This document shows positions 36,819 to 44,556 of a DNA stretch of 64,000 nt, piece by piece. The notes beneath the pieces are model-generated. The model saw nothing but the letters and a program-made list of their open reading frames with translations. It was not told the origin of the DNA and ran no database searches. Source of the DNA: Peribacillus simplex NBRC 15720 = DSM 1321. Its GTDB lineage: Bacteria > Bacillota > Bacilli > Bacillales > DSM-1321. How positions within the stretch are numbered: position 1 is the stretch's first letter; every line of letters begins with the position of its first letter. The position numbers and the translations under genes were made by a program. The DNA lies in NCBI RefSeq assembly GCF_002243645.1, contig NZ_CP017704.1, forward strand, positions 2,457,501 to 2,521,500. Reading direction: 5' to 3'.

Positions 36819-37521
36819 GTGATAACAATCCCCTCAATGAACGTTTTTTATTGAAATATGTTAAAGCTTCACGAATGGCTGGACCTGTCGGAGTGAGTCC
36901 CCCTGTACTAAGCTTAGGAAAAGTTGCCGTCAAGGCTTCAAGGTTCGGGGTCCAATCCAGCAACTTTTCAACATCATTTCTTTTCCCAGGAAATACGAAT
37001 ACGGAAAAACGACTGTCACCCATTCTTGCATTCATACTAAGGGAAAGATCTAATAAGGAATCTTTTACTGTAGGCAGTTTATGTTTCATGCTTGCACTGG
37101 TATCAACAAGAATCAGCACTTCGAGCTTGCTTGTTTCCCCAAGCTCATCGACCACCTCCATCACTTCTCCTCGTTTATCAGGCGGAAGATCTTCCATCGT
37201 TTTTGAATCTCCAAGTATTTGTTGAAGTTCGCGATTGATAACTCCCTGTATAGTTTGAGTCATTGCCTTTTGGGTCACCATTTGGACGGTTTGGGACAAC
37301 TGCTGGGCATAGACTATTTGACTTACTCCACCTCCTGAACCAGCAATCTTCTCGATTTCCTTAAGCCCCTTTTCATCTATCACATCATTTTCCATTACAC
37401 CTATGACATTGATGGTTATGCCTTGCTCCCTTGCTAATTCAGCCATGGCAGACGGCTCCTCACCATGATTTGAACATCCGTCGGTTATAAGCAAAATCTG
37501 TCTTAATGTTCCTGCTTTCAT
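36784..37521 (-). CDS. yabS: VWA-domain protein YabS
   Basis: A 245-residue protein with two von Willebrand factor A-like halves. QILLITDGCSNHGEEPSAM (about 8-26) resembles the late part of a VWA fold, while LEVLILVDTSASMKHKLP (about 134-151) has the DxSxS metal site (MIDAS). GGLTPTGPAIREAL (about 208) gives the later Thr. It is cytoplasmic with no membrane segment. Function is not established. It is paired with the kinase YabT in Bacilli (overlapping genes), suggesting a joint role, perhaps as partner or substrate. Confidence 0.9.
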   Translation of the reverse strand: MKAGTLRQILLITDGCSNHGEEPSAMAELAREQGITINVIGVMENDVIDEKGLKEIEKIAGSGGGVSQIVYAQQLSQTVQMVTQKAMTQTIQGVINRELQQILGDSKTMEDLPPDKRGEVMEVVDELGETSKLEVLILVDTSASMKHKLPTVKDSLLDLSLSMNARMGDSRFSVFVFPGKRNDVEKLLDWTPNLEALTATFPKLSTGGLTPTGPAIREALTYFNKKRSLRGLLSHDDEQYFEESM

Positions 37522-37708
37522 GTTTTGCTCTCCCTTCCTATCAATTTGTTACCATAATTGACTAAAAAGGGGGAAATTATACGCCAAAGACATCGCATCA
37601 AGTCATATCATAGAGTGGAGTGATTGAAAAGAGTTCATCTCTTTACCTTTTATCCTTCTTCCATTTCACCACCTCATTTTTGGTTTTATTTATTATATAT
37701 ATATAAAC

Positions 37709-37723
37709 GGCCCCTACTGGGCC
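37709..37723 (-). terminator. Terminator-like hairpin spanning the spoIIE stop
   Basis: The minus strand reads GGCCC-AGTAG-GGGCC followed by GTTTATATATAT. The spoIIE TAG stop codon lies in the loop. The U-tract is weak, so termination may be partial. Confidence 0.5.
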
Positions 37724-40188
37724 TTTTTGCGTTTTGGAGAAACGGGAATGGATGCCCATTTCGGTGTGTTATGCTTAATTTTCGATGTTACCACTGTCAT
37801 GTCATCATCTATGATCCCTTTTGTTCGGATGACCTCTTCCAGTATTAAATCAGAGATTTCCTGCGGATCGTCTGTTTCCATTTCCTTAATTTTTCGTTTA
37901 AGCCAGAACTCGATATTTTCGACATGTGAGGGGCCATCGAACACTCCATCGCTCATCATGATTAATATGTCCCCTGCCTTCAGCTCTTCTGATACAACAT
38001 CAACATCGAAATCCTGGATGATTCCCATAGGGAGGTTACTTGATTCAATTTTTATTATCCTATCCCCCCTTTTAATGAAACTCGGTATCGAACAGATTTT
38101 TAAAAACTTAGCCCTTGCGTCCTGAAGATCAATCATTGCCAAATCAAGAGTCGAAAATATTTCATCGGTTGTGCGTAGAGATAATACGGAGTTTACGGAT
38201 TTAATGGCTATTTTTTCTTCTATTCCCGATTGTAAAAATTTTTGAAGCAGCTTCAATGTCTCTGTACTTTCAAAATGGGCCCTTTCCCCATTTCCCATTC
38301 CATCGCTAATGGCTATTGCGAATTTGCCGCAGCCAATTTCCATGGTCGTATAACTATCTCCTGATACAAGCCCTCCCCCCTTGGCAGCATGAGCCACACC
38401 CGTTTCGACCGTGAATTTTTTTGCTGACCTAAATATCACCTCACATTGCCCGTTTGGATACGTTGCACACTCTTCTGAATGAACGACTATCGTTTCCCCT
38501 AAAATGTCAGAAAGCATAGGTGCAATCAACTTTTCACATTCCCCTCTGCCCTGGCAGTATGGGACACTCATCTCTATATCAACATTCCCTTGTTCTAGAC
38601 TGTATATTTCAACATGACCTATGTGCAGTCCAAAATCCTGGATGGCTTCCAAAATGGATTCTTCATGTACATGATGATTCTTCCTTTCCCTTTGAATTTC
38701 TTTCGCAAAATCATCCATTACTGCTGAAACGCCCCGCAGTTGATCCGCCACTAGTTTCCGACTTTCCTTCACCTGCCTTTTTAATTTTTGGTTTGCTTCA
38801 AAATAAGTAAGCTCCTGTGATATCGCCCCAATGACCTGAGGCCCGCGGCTACAATATTTCCCCCATTCTTTCGAAGTTTTTTGAGGGAGCTGACCATTAT
38901 TTTCACTTAATTGAAGCATAATTTCCTGCATGCCGTCATAGGTTGTATTAAAGTTCTTGGACCAGCATTGTTCTTTTTTAAAACAAAGCTGGCACGTTTT
39001 TTCCGTTACATTACTTAAGAAGTAGTCGAATTCTTTCTCATCTTCCTCCAATCTCCCCCTTTCATCCACTTGGGAAAAGCTATTAGAGAGCGCCTCAAAT
39101 ACATGTGAGAATTGCTCCACCCTTTGAGCGGTGACATCCCTCACTTTCCGGGCATACTGCTGCTGTTCATCGGAATTCTCGACTGTGCCCGGTATATGTT
39201 TCGCTATTTTGTTGATTATGGATGACGGTGTCAATATAAATAGGGCCACAGCTATAAGTGATTCATAAAGGGTCACCATAATATTACTGGTGCCCTCACC
39301 ATATAAACCTATCAGTAACGTAGCAATCAAGAGGCCTGCGGCAACCCCTATCTTCCTTCCCTCCTTCAACAAACCGCCCAGAAGCCCTGAAAATGCAAGA
39401 AGGCTCATTTGATAAAGACTCGCAATACTTGCCAAGGAGAATATCAATCCAGTAACTACACCTACAGTGGAGCCTATGGCGGCCCCTCCCGCCAGCCCGA
39501 AGAGGAGGACCAGGTATCGCGAGAATATATGATCGAGTGATAAATCGTATATCATCCAGCCGATGGTTCCGGTCATCACCGAAGCCAGCAAGATGATGAT
39601 GCTGACGATTTCCTCCGTCTTTAATGATTGGGACTTAGTCCGAATGGTCAGCATCGGGATGGACTGTATGAAGATTAAGGTTAAAATCATTGCGAGTCCC
39701 GCCTCTACTCCTATCATCATCAAGTCGTACAGCTGAATCGTTCGAAATACCAGATATTGCTCAGCCAGGTTGACCAGGAATAGTGAAGCAAAGACGTACA
39801 TCGACATCGTCTTGAATTGTCCTTCTACGGCGGGCCTCTTAATCTTATGAAATAACAGAAGCAGGAACGCCGATGCAAAGATTACTAAACTGTTGGAATA
39901 GTGAACGGTCAGCCCACCTGCAATCAATCCGAATAAAGCCAGTGGCGCCCTGTCACGTCTCATGAGAAAAACGGCTGCGAAAAACGGAAGTCCAAATGGT
40001 GCCAGCTGCGAAAGAATTAATGCCCGTCCTAATAAAAAACCGATAATTGCTAAAGAGATGCCTTTTTTTATGAATATATCTTCCGTCTTCATTTGCAGTT
40101 GTTGGATCCAATTGATGGCCCCTGCCTTCGCTTCTTTTAACTGAACATCTCCAAGAGGTTCCATCATAGGTCTTTCTACTTTTTCCAT
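37714..40188 (-). CDS. spoIIE: Stage II sporulation protein E (SpoIIE phosphatase)
   Basis: SpoIIE localises to the polar septum through FtsZ and dephosphorylates SpoIIAA to activate sigma-F in the forespore. The 824-residue protein has a hydrophobic N-terminal region of about ten transmembrane segments (about 45-325). A central FtsZ-binding/oligomerisation region follows (about 330-585, DVTAQRVEQFSHVFEALS, with CQLCFKKEQCW cysteines). The C-terminal PP2C phosphatase domain (about 590-810) has AKGGGLVSGDSY, AISDGMGNG and MMSDGVFDGP as its metal-binding Asp motifs. It has its own Spo0A-type promoter. Confidence 0.98.
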   Translation of the reverse strand: MEKVERPMMEPLGDVQLKEAKAGAINWIQQLQMKTEDIFIKKGISLAIIGFLLGRALILSQLAPFGLPFFAAVFLMRRDRAPLALFGLIAGGLTVHYSNSLVIFASAFLLLLFHKIKRPAVEGQFKTMSMYVFASLFLVNLAEQYLVFRTIQLYDLMMIGVEAGLAMILTLIFIQSIPMLTIRTKSQSLKTEEIVSIIILLASVMTGTIGWMIYDLSLDHIFSRYLVLLFGLAGGAAIGSTVGVVTGLIFSLASIASLYQMSLLAFSGLLGGLLKEGRKIGVAAGLLIATLLIGLYGEGTSNIMVTLYESLIAVALFILTPSSIINKIAKHIPGTVENSDEQQQYARKVRDVTAQRVEQFSHVFEALSNSFSQVDERGRLEEDEKEFDYFLSNVTEKTCQLCFKKEQCWSKNFNTTYDGMQEIMLQLSENNGQLPQKTSKEWGKYCSRGPQVIGAISQELTYFEANQKLKRQVKESRKLVADQLRGVSAVMDDFAKEIQRERKNHHVHEESILEAIQDFGLHIGHVEIYSLEQGNVDIEMSVPYCQGRGECEKLIAPMLSDILGETIVVHSEECATYPNGQCEVIFRSAKKFTVETGVAHAAKGGGLVSGDSYTTMEIGCGKFAIAISDGMGNGERAHFESTETLKLLQKFLQSGIEEKIAIKSVNSVLSLRTTDEIFSTLDLAMIDLQDARAKFLKICSIPSFIKRGDRIIKIESSNLPMGIIQDFDVDVVSEELKAGDILIMMSDGVFDGPSHVENIEFWLKRKIKEMETDDPQEISDLILEEVIRTKGIIDDDMTVVTSKIKHNTPKWASIPVSPKRKKAQ

Positions 40189-40218
40189 TTCAACACCCCA
40201 TTCGTATTAGTGATTTTT

Positions 40219-40287
40219 ATTATATAGAGGGCTTGTCCATTTTTTTGTCAGAATTTTATAAGCGGATAAGAAAAACGTTCGACGAAA
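40219..40287 (-). promoter_or_regulatory. spoIIE promoter: sigma-A hexamers 21 bp apart with Spo0A-box-like sites
   Basis: On the minus strand CTGACA (40246-40251) and TATAAT (40219-40224) are spaced by exactly 21 bp, the unusual spacing known for the Spo0A-activated spoIIE promoter of B. subtilis. Upstream, CGTCGAA (about 40279-40285) is one mismatch from the 0A box TGTCGAA. A further TTTGTCAGAA in opposite orientation overlaps the -35. Confidence 0.75.
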
Positions 40288-40454
40288 TTCTTCTTGAACA
40301 ATCATTTGTATACAGGTTTTTGTGCCTTTTTTTTCAATACAGAAACGGGTGTTCTTTTTTTTTTGAAGAAAAGCAAAGTTTTTAGGTTATTTTTGCGGAA
40401 AATAACACGAATAAATAATCAGGAAATGGAAACCGACAAACTTTATTTTTTTTG
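40288..40454. other. A/T-rich intergenic region between spoIIE and the tRNA promoter
   Basis: This 167-bp stretch, between divergent spoIIE (leftward) and the tRNAs (rightward), has several homopolymer runs (up to 10 T on the plus strand). I see no ORF. Further Spo0A sites could lie here, but none is clear. Confidence 0.5.
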
Positions 40455-40483
40455 TTGACATTTTTCCTTCACGAATGTAAGAT
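40455..40483 (+). promoter_or_regulatory. Promoter of the tRNA-Met/tRNA-Glu pair
   Basis: On the plus strand TTGACA (40455-40460), 17 bp, TAAGAT (40478-40483), 32 nt before tRNA-Met and preceded by a T-rich region. It is the only convincing plus-strand promoter in the window. Confidence 0.8.
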
Positions 40484-40515
40484 ATAACTTGTGCTTCAGT
40501 AGCACTTACCATTAT

Positions 40516-40589
40516 GGCGGCGTAGCTCAGCTGGCTAGAGCGTACGGTTCATACCCGTGAGGTCGGGGGTTCGATCCCCTCTGCCGCTA
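40516..40589 (+). tRNA. tRNA-Met (CAT), elongator type
   Basis: A 74-nt cloverleaf with acceptor stem GGCGGCG/TGCCGCT, D-arm GCTCAGCTGGCTAGAGC, anticodon loop GTTCATACC with CAT, T-arm GGGTTCGATCCC and discriminator A. CCA is not encoded. The first base pair G-T and the D-arm match the elongator tRNA-Met near spoIIE in B. subtilis. The initiator would lack this acceptor pairing and have CGCGGGG. Confidence 0.95.
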
Positions 40590-40609
40590 TCTTTTATCAT
40601 GAAAATCAC

Positions 40610-40681
40610 GGCCCGTTGGTCAAGCGGTTAAGACACCGCCCTTTCACGGCGGTAACACGGGTTCGAATCCCGTACGGGTCA
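40610..40681 (+). tRNA. tRNA-Glu (TTC)
   Basis: A 72-nt cloverleaf with acceptor GGCCCGT/ACGGGTC, anticodon loop CTTTCAC with TTC, T-arm CGGGTTCGAATCCCG and discriminator A. CCA is not encoded. It lies 20 nt after tRNA-Met, so both come from one short transcript. GltX at 7.4 kb would charge it. Confidence 0.95.
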
Positions 40682-40690
40682 TCAAATACC

Positions 40691-40738
40691 AAAAGCGCCT
40701 CTGAACACTTATCTTAGTAAGTGTTCAGAGGCGCTTTT
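40691..40738. terminator. Bidirectional terminator between tRNA-Glu and yabR
   Basis: A perfect 20-bp stem (AAAAGCGCCTCTGAACACTT and its complement) with the 8-nt loop ATCTTAGT. It has an A-run on its left and a T-run on its right, so it can end both the plus-strand tRNA transcript and the minus-strand yabR transcript. Confidence 0.92.
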
Positions 40739-40846
40739 TTTATGTCGTTGATAATTAAAAGAAGACAAGCCGGCAAGCTTGCCTTTATCTACACTATGAA
40801 TAATTTCACAGGAAAAGTTGCTAAACTATTATTTTCAGCAGCAATT

Positions 40847-41302
40847 TTATCCGCGTCTTCCTCCTCGACCTCCCCGTTTCGTTTCGGTGCTACGTTTAAG
40901 GGTCGTTAAGCGGTCTTCGCTATCTTTTAAGAATTTAGCCATTTTTTGCTCAAAGTTTTCCTTCGGTTGGAAACTATTACCTTTCGAGCGGAAGTCTTTG
41001 GAACGGCTGTCATTCCCTCTTCCTTGGCGCGGACGTGGTGTGTATGCAGGTTTTTGCTCACCTTCAGGACGGTCTATCGCTTTTTTTATGGACAAGCCAA
41101 TCTTGCCATCTTTAACATTGATGACTTTCACCTCAACTGTATCGCCCACTTTTAAATGATCATTGATATCCTTGACATAGTTATCAGCCACTTCACTGAT
41201 ATGGACAAGACCGGTTGAACCTTGAGGTAGCTCTACAAATGCACCAAAATTAGTTATGCCTGTTACTTTACCTTGTAACTTGCTGCCTACTTCGATTGAC
41301 AT
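40847..41302 (-). CDS. yabR: S1 RNA-binding domain protein YabR
   Basis: A 151-residue protein with one S1 domain at residues 1-72 (GSKLQGKVTGITNFGAFVEL, STGLVHISEVADNYVKD, KVGDTVEVKVINV), followed by a long basic Arg/Gly/Ser-rich tail ending RGGRGGRRG. It is similar to the S1 domain of polynucleotide phosphorylase and to the general stress protein family YugI. RNA binding is likely; a specific role is not known. It lies 81 nt after divIC. The tail composition suggests a disordered nucleic-acid-binding extension. Confidence 0.92.
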   Translation of the reverse strand: MSIEVGSKLQGKVTGITNFGAFVELPQGSTGLVHISEVADNYVKDINDHLKVGDTVEVKVINVKDGKIGLSIKKAIDRPEGEQKPAYTPRPRQGRGNDSRSKDFRSKGNSFQPKENFEQKMAKFLKDSEDRLTTLKRSTETKRGGRGGRRG

Positions 41303-41383
41303 AAAAAAAATGTTCCTCCTTAGAAATGTTAAAAAAATCTCTTCACACTATATTATAACGAAAGTAAAAAAACAGTGTCAATA

Positions 41384-41770
41384 TTAGTCACTATCTTCCT
41401 TCCCTTTTGGAAGGGTAAAAATGATTTCGCCTTTTTCAGATAAGAAGTAATCCCGTCTGGCTATTTTCGCTATATAGTCGTCGTCATTAAGCTTTACGAT
41501 TTCTTCTTTAAGAAGGGTCTCGTCTTTTTTCAATTCAGCTAACTTTCCCTTCAATTCTTCCTTCTGTTTAACTTTCTCATCCAGTGCAACATTTTGCGTT
41601 ATGAGGGTGGAAACGGCAAAAATCAAAAAGACAGCGGCGAAAACTGAGTAAAGAGTTAATCTACGCATAAGACCACGCTTCTTTTTTTCTACGGTTTGTA
41701 CTTTTTTCTCTTGTTGAGCGACGTAGGGATTTTCTATTTTTGCCACTTTCCTTTTACGCAGGCTACTCAT
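41384..41770 (-). CDS. divIC: Cell division protein DivIC (FtsB-like)
   Basis: Bitopic division protein that forms the DivIB-DivIC-FtsL complex at the septum. The 128-residue protein has a basic cytoplasmic N-terminus (MSSLRKRKVAKIENPYV), one transmembrane segment (about 36-58, LTLYSVFAAVFLIFAVSTLI), then an extracytoplasmic coiled coil (KVKQKEELKGKLAELKKDETLLKEEI, about 65-92). A conserved end holds DDYIAKIARRDYFLSEKGEIIF. It sits 13 nt after yabQ. Confidence 0.95.
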   Translation of the reverse strand: MSSLRKRKVAKIENPYVAQQEKKVQTVEKKKRGLMRRLTLYSVFAAVFLIFAVSTLITQNVALDEKVKQKEELKGKLAELKKDETLLKEEIVKLNDDDYIAKIARRDYFLSEKGEIIFTLPKGKEDSD

Positions 41771-41783
41771 TTTTTATCGCTCC

Positions 41784-42416
41784 TCATTTCTTTTTATTTC
41801 TCCATCCATTTAGCGTTCTAAATATAGAATTCTTTATTTTCAATAAAATCCCTTTTCCTTTATTATAAAACTTCCCGACGTTTTTCGTAACAAAAACCGG
41901 CAATAAATTCCATATATAAGTCAGAATCCATTTTAATGGCCTCCAGAATATATTCAAAATAAAGAGAAGAAGTTTCCCCGCCCATTTTAATAATGCTAAA
42001 ACGAACTTACCTATCCCAATGATGATGGCTATTACAGATACTATTACCCATTTTATCGGTAGAAATATCAGCATGTGAACCGAATGCGTTATAAATCTCG
42101 CCAACTTTATCACAAGTATTATCAAAATCTCCAAAAAACGTTGATAGAAACCTTTGAAAAGTGCTTGATAAGCTGAAAAACCGCATAATAAGGCCAAAAA
42201 TAAATAGAGGCGAAACTCTCCCTCATTCACTAAAAACAAAACATAAAAAATAAGGAGTCCCTGGATGATCCAGAAAAGGAAGTCATGGATGAATACAATC
42301 CACCTTTTCCTTTCTGAACGATTCAGGAACCGGCTATACGTATCCAGGGCAGCTCCAAAGCCACTGCCCATGCCTATCATCGCAAGCAACGTATAAAATT
42401 GGATCGTTAAGGTCAT
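41784..42416 (-). CDS. yabQ: Spore cortex protein YabQ
   Basis: Sporulation membrane protein needed for cortex formation in B. subtilis (sigma-E regulon). The 210-residue protein has four to five hydrophobic helices: about 3-24, 42-62, 67-88, and 100-147 as a long hydrophobic region. A lysine-rich cytoplasmic tail ends LNGWRNKKK. It overlaps yabP by 4 nt and is co-transcribed with it from the sigma-E-type promoter at 42756-42783. Confidence 0.93.
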   Translation of the reverse strand: MTLTIQFYTLLAMIGMGSGFGAALDTYSRFLNRSERKRWIVFIHDFLFWIIQGLLIFYVLFLVNEGEFRLYLFLALLCGFSAYQALFKGFYQRFLEILIILVIKLARFITHSVHMLIFLPIKWVIVSVIAIIIGIGKFVLALLKWAGKLLLFILNIFWRPLKWILTYIWNLLPVFVTKNVGKFYNKGKGILLKIKNSIFRTLNGWRNKKK

Positions 42417-42721
42417 TTGAACAATTTGCCAAAGAAGCCTTTAGCTTTCTCCCCAGATTGCTCATCTAAATAAACAAGGTCGAAAATCTTTCCCTTAATG
42501 GAAACGACGCCTTTATCAACGTCTAAATTCTTCATTTGCAAGTTTTGGCCCCGGATAGATAAGAATCCCATTGACGTTTCGAGCAGAAACTCTTCATTAT
42601 CAAAACTTTCAACTTGTTTGACACCGGTAATATCAAGTAAACGGCGGCCTTTCATCGTTACATCGTGCTCTTGGATCGTTCCTTTTGTGTAACCAGCATT
42701 CGGATCAATATATTGGCTCAT
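42413..42721 (-). CDS. yabP: Sporulation protein YabP (YabP/YqfC family)
   Basis: A small 102-residue cytoplasmic protein of the YabP/YqfC family, made in the mother cell under sigma-E. It has the family pattern HDVTMKGRRLLDITGVKQVESFDNEEFLLETSMGFLSIRG (split across about 19-58) and GKIFDLVYLDEQ near the end. No catalytic motif is known and the molecular role is unclear. It is paired with yabQ by a 4-nt overlap and is likely tied to cortex assembly. Confidence 0.94.
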   Translation of the reverse strand: MSQYIDPNAGYTKGTIQEHDVTMKGRRLLDITGVKQVESFDNEEFLLETSMGFLSIRGQNLQMKNLDVDKGVVSIKGKIFDLVYLDEQSGEKAKGFFGKLFK

Positions 42722-42755
42722 TTTTCATCCCTCACAGTACCACTGATTTTGTACA

Positions 42756-42783
42756 AGTGTATGTCCGTAAGAGTGGAATTAGA
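42756..42783 (-). promoter_or_regulatory. Sigma-E-type promoter of yabP-yabQ
   Basis: The minus strand reads TCTAATT (42777-42783), 13 bp, CATACACT (42756-42763). The -10 is a near-perfect sigma-E element and the spacing is right; the -35 has two mismatches. It starts in the short gap after rqcP, so the sporulation genes get a separate mother-cell promoter. Confidence 0.75.
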
Positions 42784-42796
42784 ACCAAGCCTGTCC

Positions 42797-43066
42797 TTAC
42801 TCCTCCGCTAGCTTTTCTTCCTTTACGATAGTATACATATCTGCAGCCGCTTCTTTTTTCGTCGTTTCTTGAATTTTATCGACACGTACAGTAACCAGCT
42901 TTTGACCGAATCTTACAGTCAACTCATCGCCATCTTTCACATTCGAACTTGCTTTGGCCTGTTGTCCGTTAATCGTGATTCTCCCTTTATCCGCAACCTC
43001 CTTCGCTAGTGTGCGGCGCTTGATCAACCTTGAAACTTTTAGGAATTTATCCAATCTCATCGACAT
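42797..43066 (-). CDS. rqcP: Ribosome quality control factor RqcP (YabO, S4 domain)
   Basis: RqcP (Hsp15-like) binds stalled 50S-peptidyl-tRNA complexes and helps RqcH add alanine tails (established for B. subtilis YabO). The 89-residue protein is mainly an S4 RNA-binding domain: MRLDKFLKVSRLIKRRTLAKEVADKGRITINGQQAKASSNVKDGD (from residue 3, in segments). A short acidic tail follows. It lies 17 nt after yabN. Confidence 0.94.
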   Translation of the reverse strand: MSMRLDKFLKVSRLIKRRTLAKEVADKGRITINGQQAKASSNVKDGDELTVRFGQKLVTVRVDKIQETTKKEAAADMYTIVKEEKLAEE

Positions 43067-43083
43067 TCAAATCTCTCCCTTAA

Positions 43084-44556
43084 TTAAAGTCCTTTAGCTT
43101 TTGCTTCATCCCAATATGAATCCAATTCTTCCAATGTATAATCCTCAAACTTTTTGTCTGCCCTTTGAATGCACTCTTCTATATATGTAAAACGCTGGTG
43201 GAATTTCTGGTTTGCCTTGTAGACGGCTTCTTCCGCTTGTATGTCATAATAACGTGAAATGTTGACAAGCGCAAAAAAGAGGTCGCCCAGCTCTGATTTT
43301 ATTCTTTCGACATCTCTGTTCGGGCTTAATATTTCCTCTTCCAATTCCTGCACTTCTTCCCTGACCTTTTTCCAGGCTTCGGAAACCTCATCCCAATCAA
43401 ATCCGACCTTCGCAGCCCTTTTTTGATACTCTTCGGCTCGAAGTAAGTTTGGCAGCGATTTCTCAATACCATCCAGTATGGATTTCAGAGCTTTTGTTTC
43501 GCTCCCTTTTTCATTTTCTTTAATTTTCTGCCAGTTAACTAATACATCTTCTTCGCCGTTCACTTCAACATTTCCGAATACATGAGGGTGGCGTCGAATC
43601 ATTTTCGCCGTAATGCCTTCAATCACATCATCGATCGTGAACATGCCCTCATCTTCACCGATTTGTGAATGAAGCATCACCTGGAGAAGGACATCCCCAA
43701 GTTCACCAACCATGCCCTCATCGTCCTCTTCATCGATGGAATCAATCAGCTCGTACGCTTCTTCTATTAGATATTTCTTCAAGCTTTCATGAGTTTGTTT
43801 CTTATCCCAAGGACATCCGTCAGGACCTCTAAGTTCTGCGATGATCTGCCGTAGCTTAGAAAACTCCCGATACTGTAACGTTTCTTCTTTAACAGGCGGG
43901 ACATAAACACTCGTCAAGTTACTTAACTCCATCTGACGGTCGAGCTCGAACAGAGCACATTTTGTCACTTTTTCCTGACTGCTGCCTGCCGCTGTAACGA
44001 TATATACCTCGTAGTCATCCGGAAGTTTTTCCATTAAAGTCAACTTCACATTGGATGCACTGAATGCGTCATACACCTGTCCGATTATCATATGCTGGGT
44101 AATGTGCAAATCATCCGGGGAAAGATCTGTTCCATCCAAAAGCTGGAACCCTTCAATCGGATCGATTTTAACAGCCTGAAACAATGGATCAAGGAAACTT
44201 TGCCCGCCTTCCAGCTTAATGGCTATTCCAAGAGCCGGACTCTTTTCGAGCAAAAGCTGAACCGTTTTTTCCGCAACCATAGGATGCCCCGGTACCGCGT
44301 ATAGAACGGAACGGTTTGAAGCCTCTTGTAATAATGTTCCGGCAATTTCTTCATATACCGCTTCAAATTGGTCGTGCTTTTCATATATCCCGTCAAACGC
44401 CGTGAAATTGATTCCTTCCCTTTTCAAATCTCCGATTACCGGATGATCGATCGTTCTTACGAAACATTGTTCTGTTTGTATCAATTTTTTATAAATCCCT
44501 AGTGGAAGCTGATCTAAATCCCCTGCACCAAGGCCTATTATCGTAATCTCATTCAT
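43084..44556 (-). CDS. yabN: YabN: tetrapyrrole methylase-like domain fused to MazG NTP pyrophosphohydrolase
   Basis: A 490-residue two-domain protein. Residues about 1-220 form a SAM-dependent tetrapyrrole (corrin/porphyrin) methylase fold, starting ITIIGLGAGDLDQLPLGIYK and with AVPGHPMVAEKTVQLL. Residues about 225-490 are MazG: LRGPDGCPWDKKQTHESLKK, EEAYELIDSIDEEDDE and ELGDVLLQVMLHSQI carry the acidic metal site, and RRHPHVFG is present. The MazG half is expected to hydrolyse (d)NTPs, keeping odd nucleotides out of DNA; the methylase half has no proven substrate. It overlaps yabM by 8 nt. Confidence 0.93.
   Translation of the reverse strand: MNEITIIGLGAGDLDQLPLGIYKKLIQTEQCFVRTIDHPVIGDLKREGINFTAFDGIYEKHDQFEAVYEEIAGTLLQEASNRSVLYAVPGHPMVAEKTVQLLLEKSPALGIAIKLEGGQSFLDPLFQAVKIDPIEGFQLLDGTDLSPDDLHITQHMIIGQVYDAFSASNVKLTLMEKLPDDYEVYIVTAAGSSQEKVTKCALFELDRQMELSNLTSVYVPPVKEETLQYREFSKLRQIIAELRGPDGCPWDKKQTHESLKKYLIEEAYELIDSIDEEDDEGMVGELGDVLLQVMLHSQIGEDEGMFTIDDVIEGITAKMIRRHPHVFGNVEVNGEEDVLVNWQKIKENEKGSETKALKSILDGIEKSLPNLLRAEEYQKRAAKVGFDWDEVSEAWKKVREEVQELEEEILSPNRDVERIKSELGDLFFALVNISRYYDIQAEEAVYKANQKFHQRFTYIEECIQRADKKFEDYTLEELDSYWDEAKAKGL

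Noticed and set aside
40767..40778. GGCAAGCTTGCC palindrome after yabR as a terminator
   Set aside because: It has no T-run on either side; the strong bidirectional hairpin at 40691-40738 explains termination.
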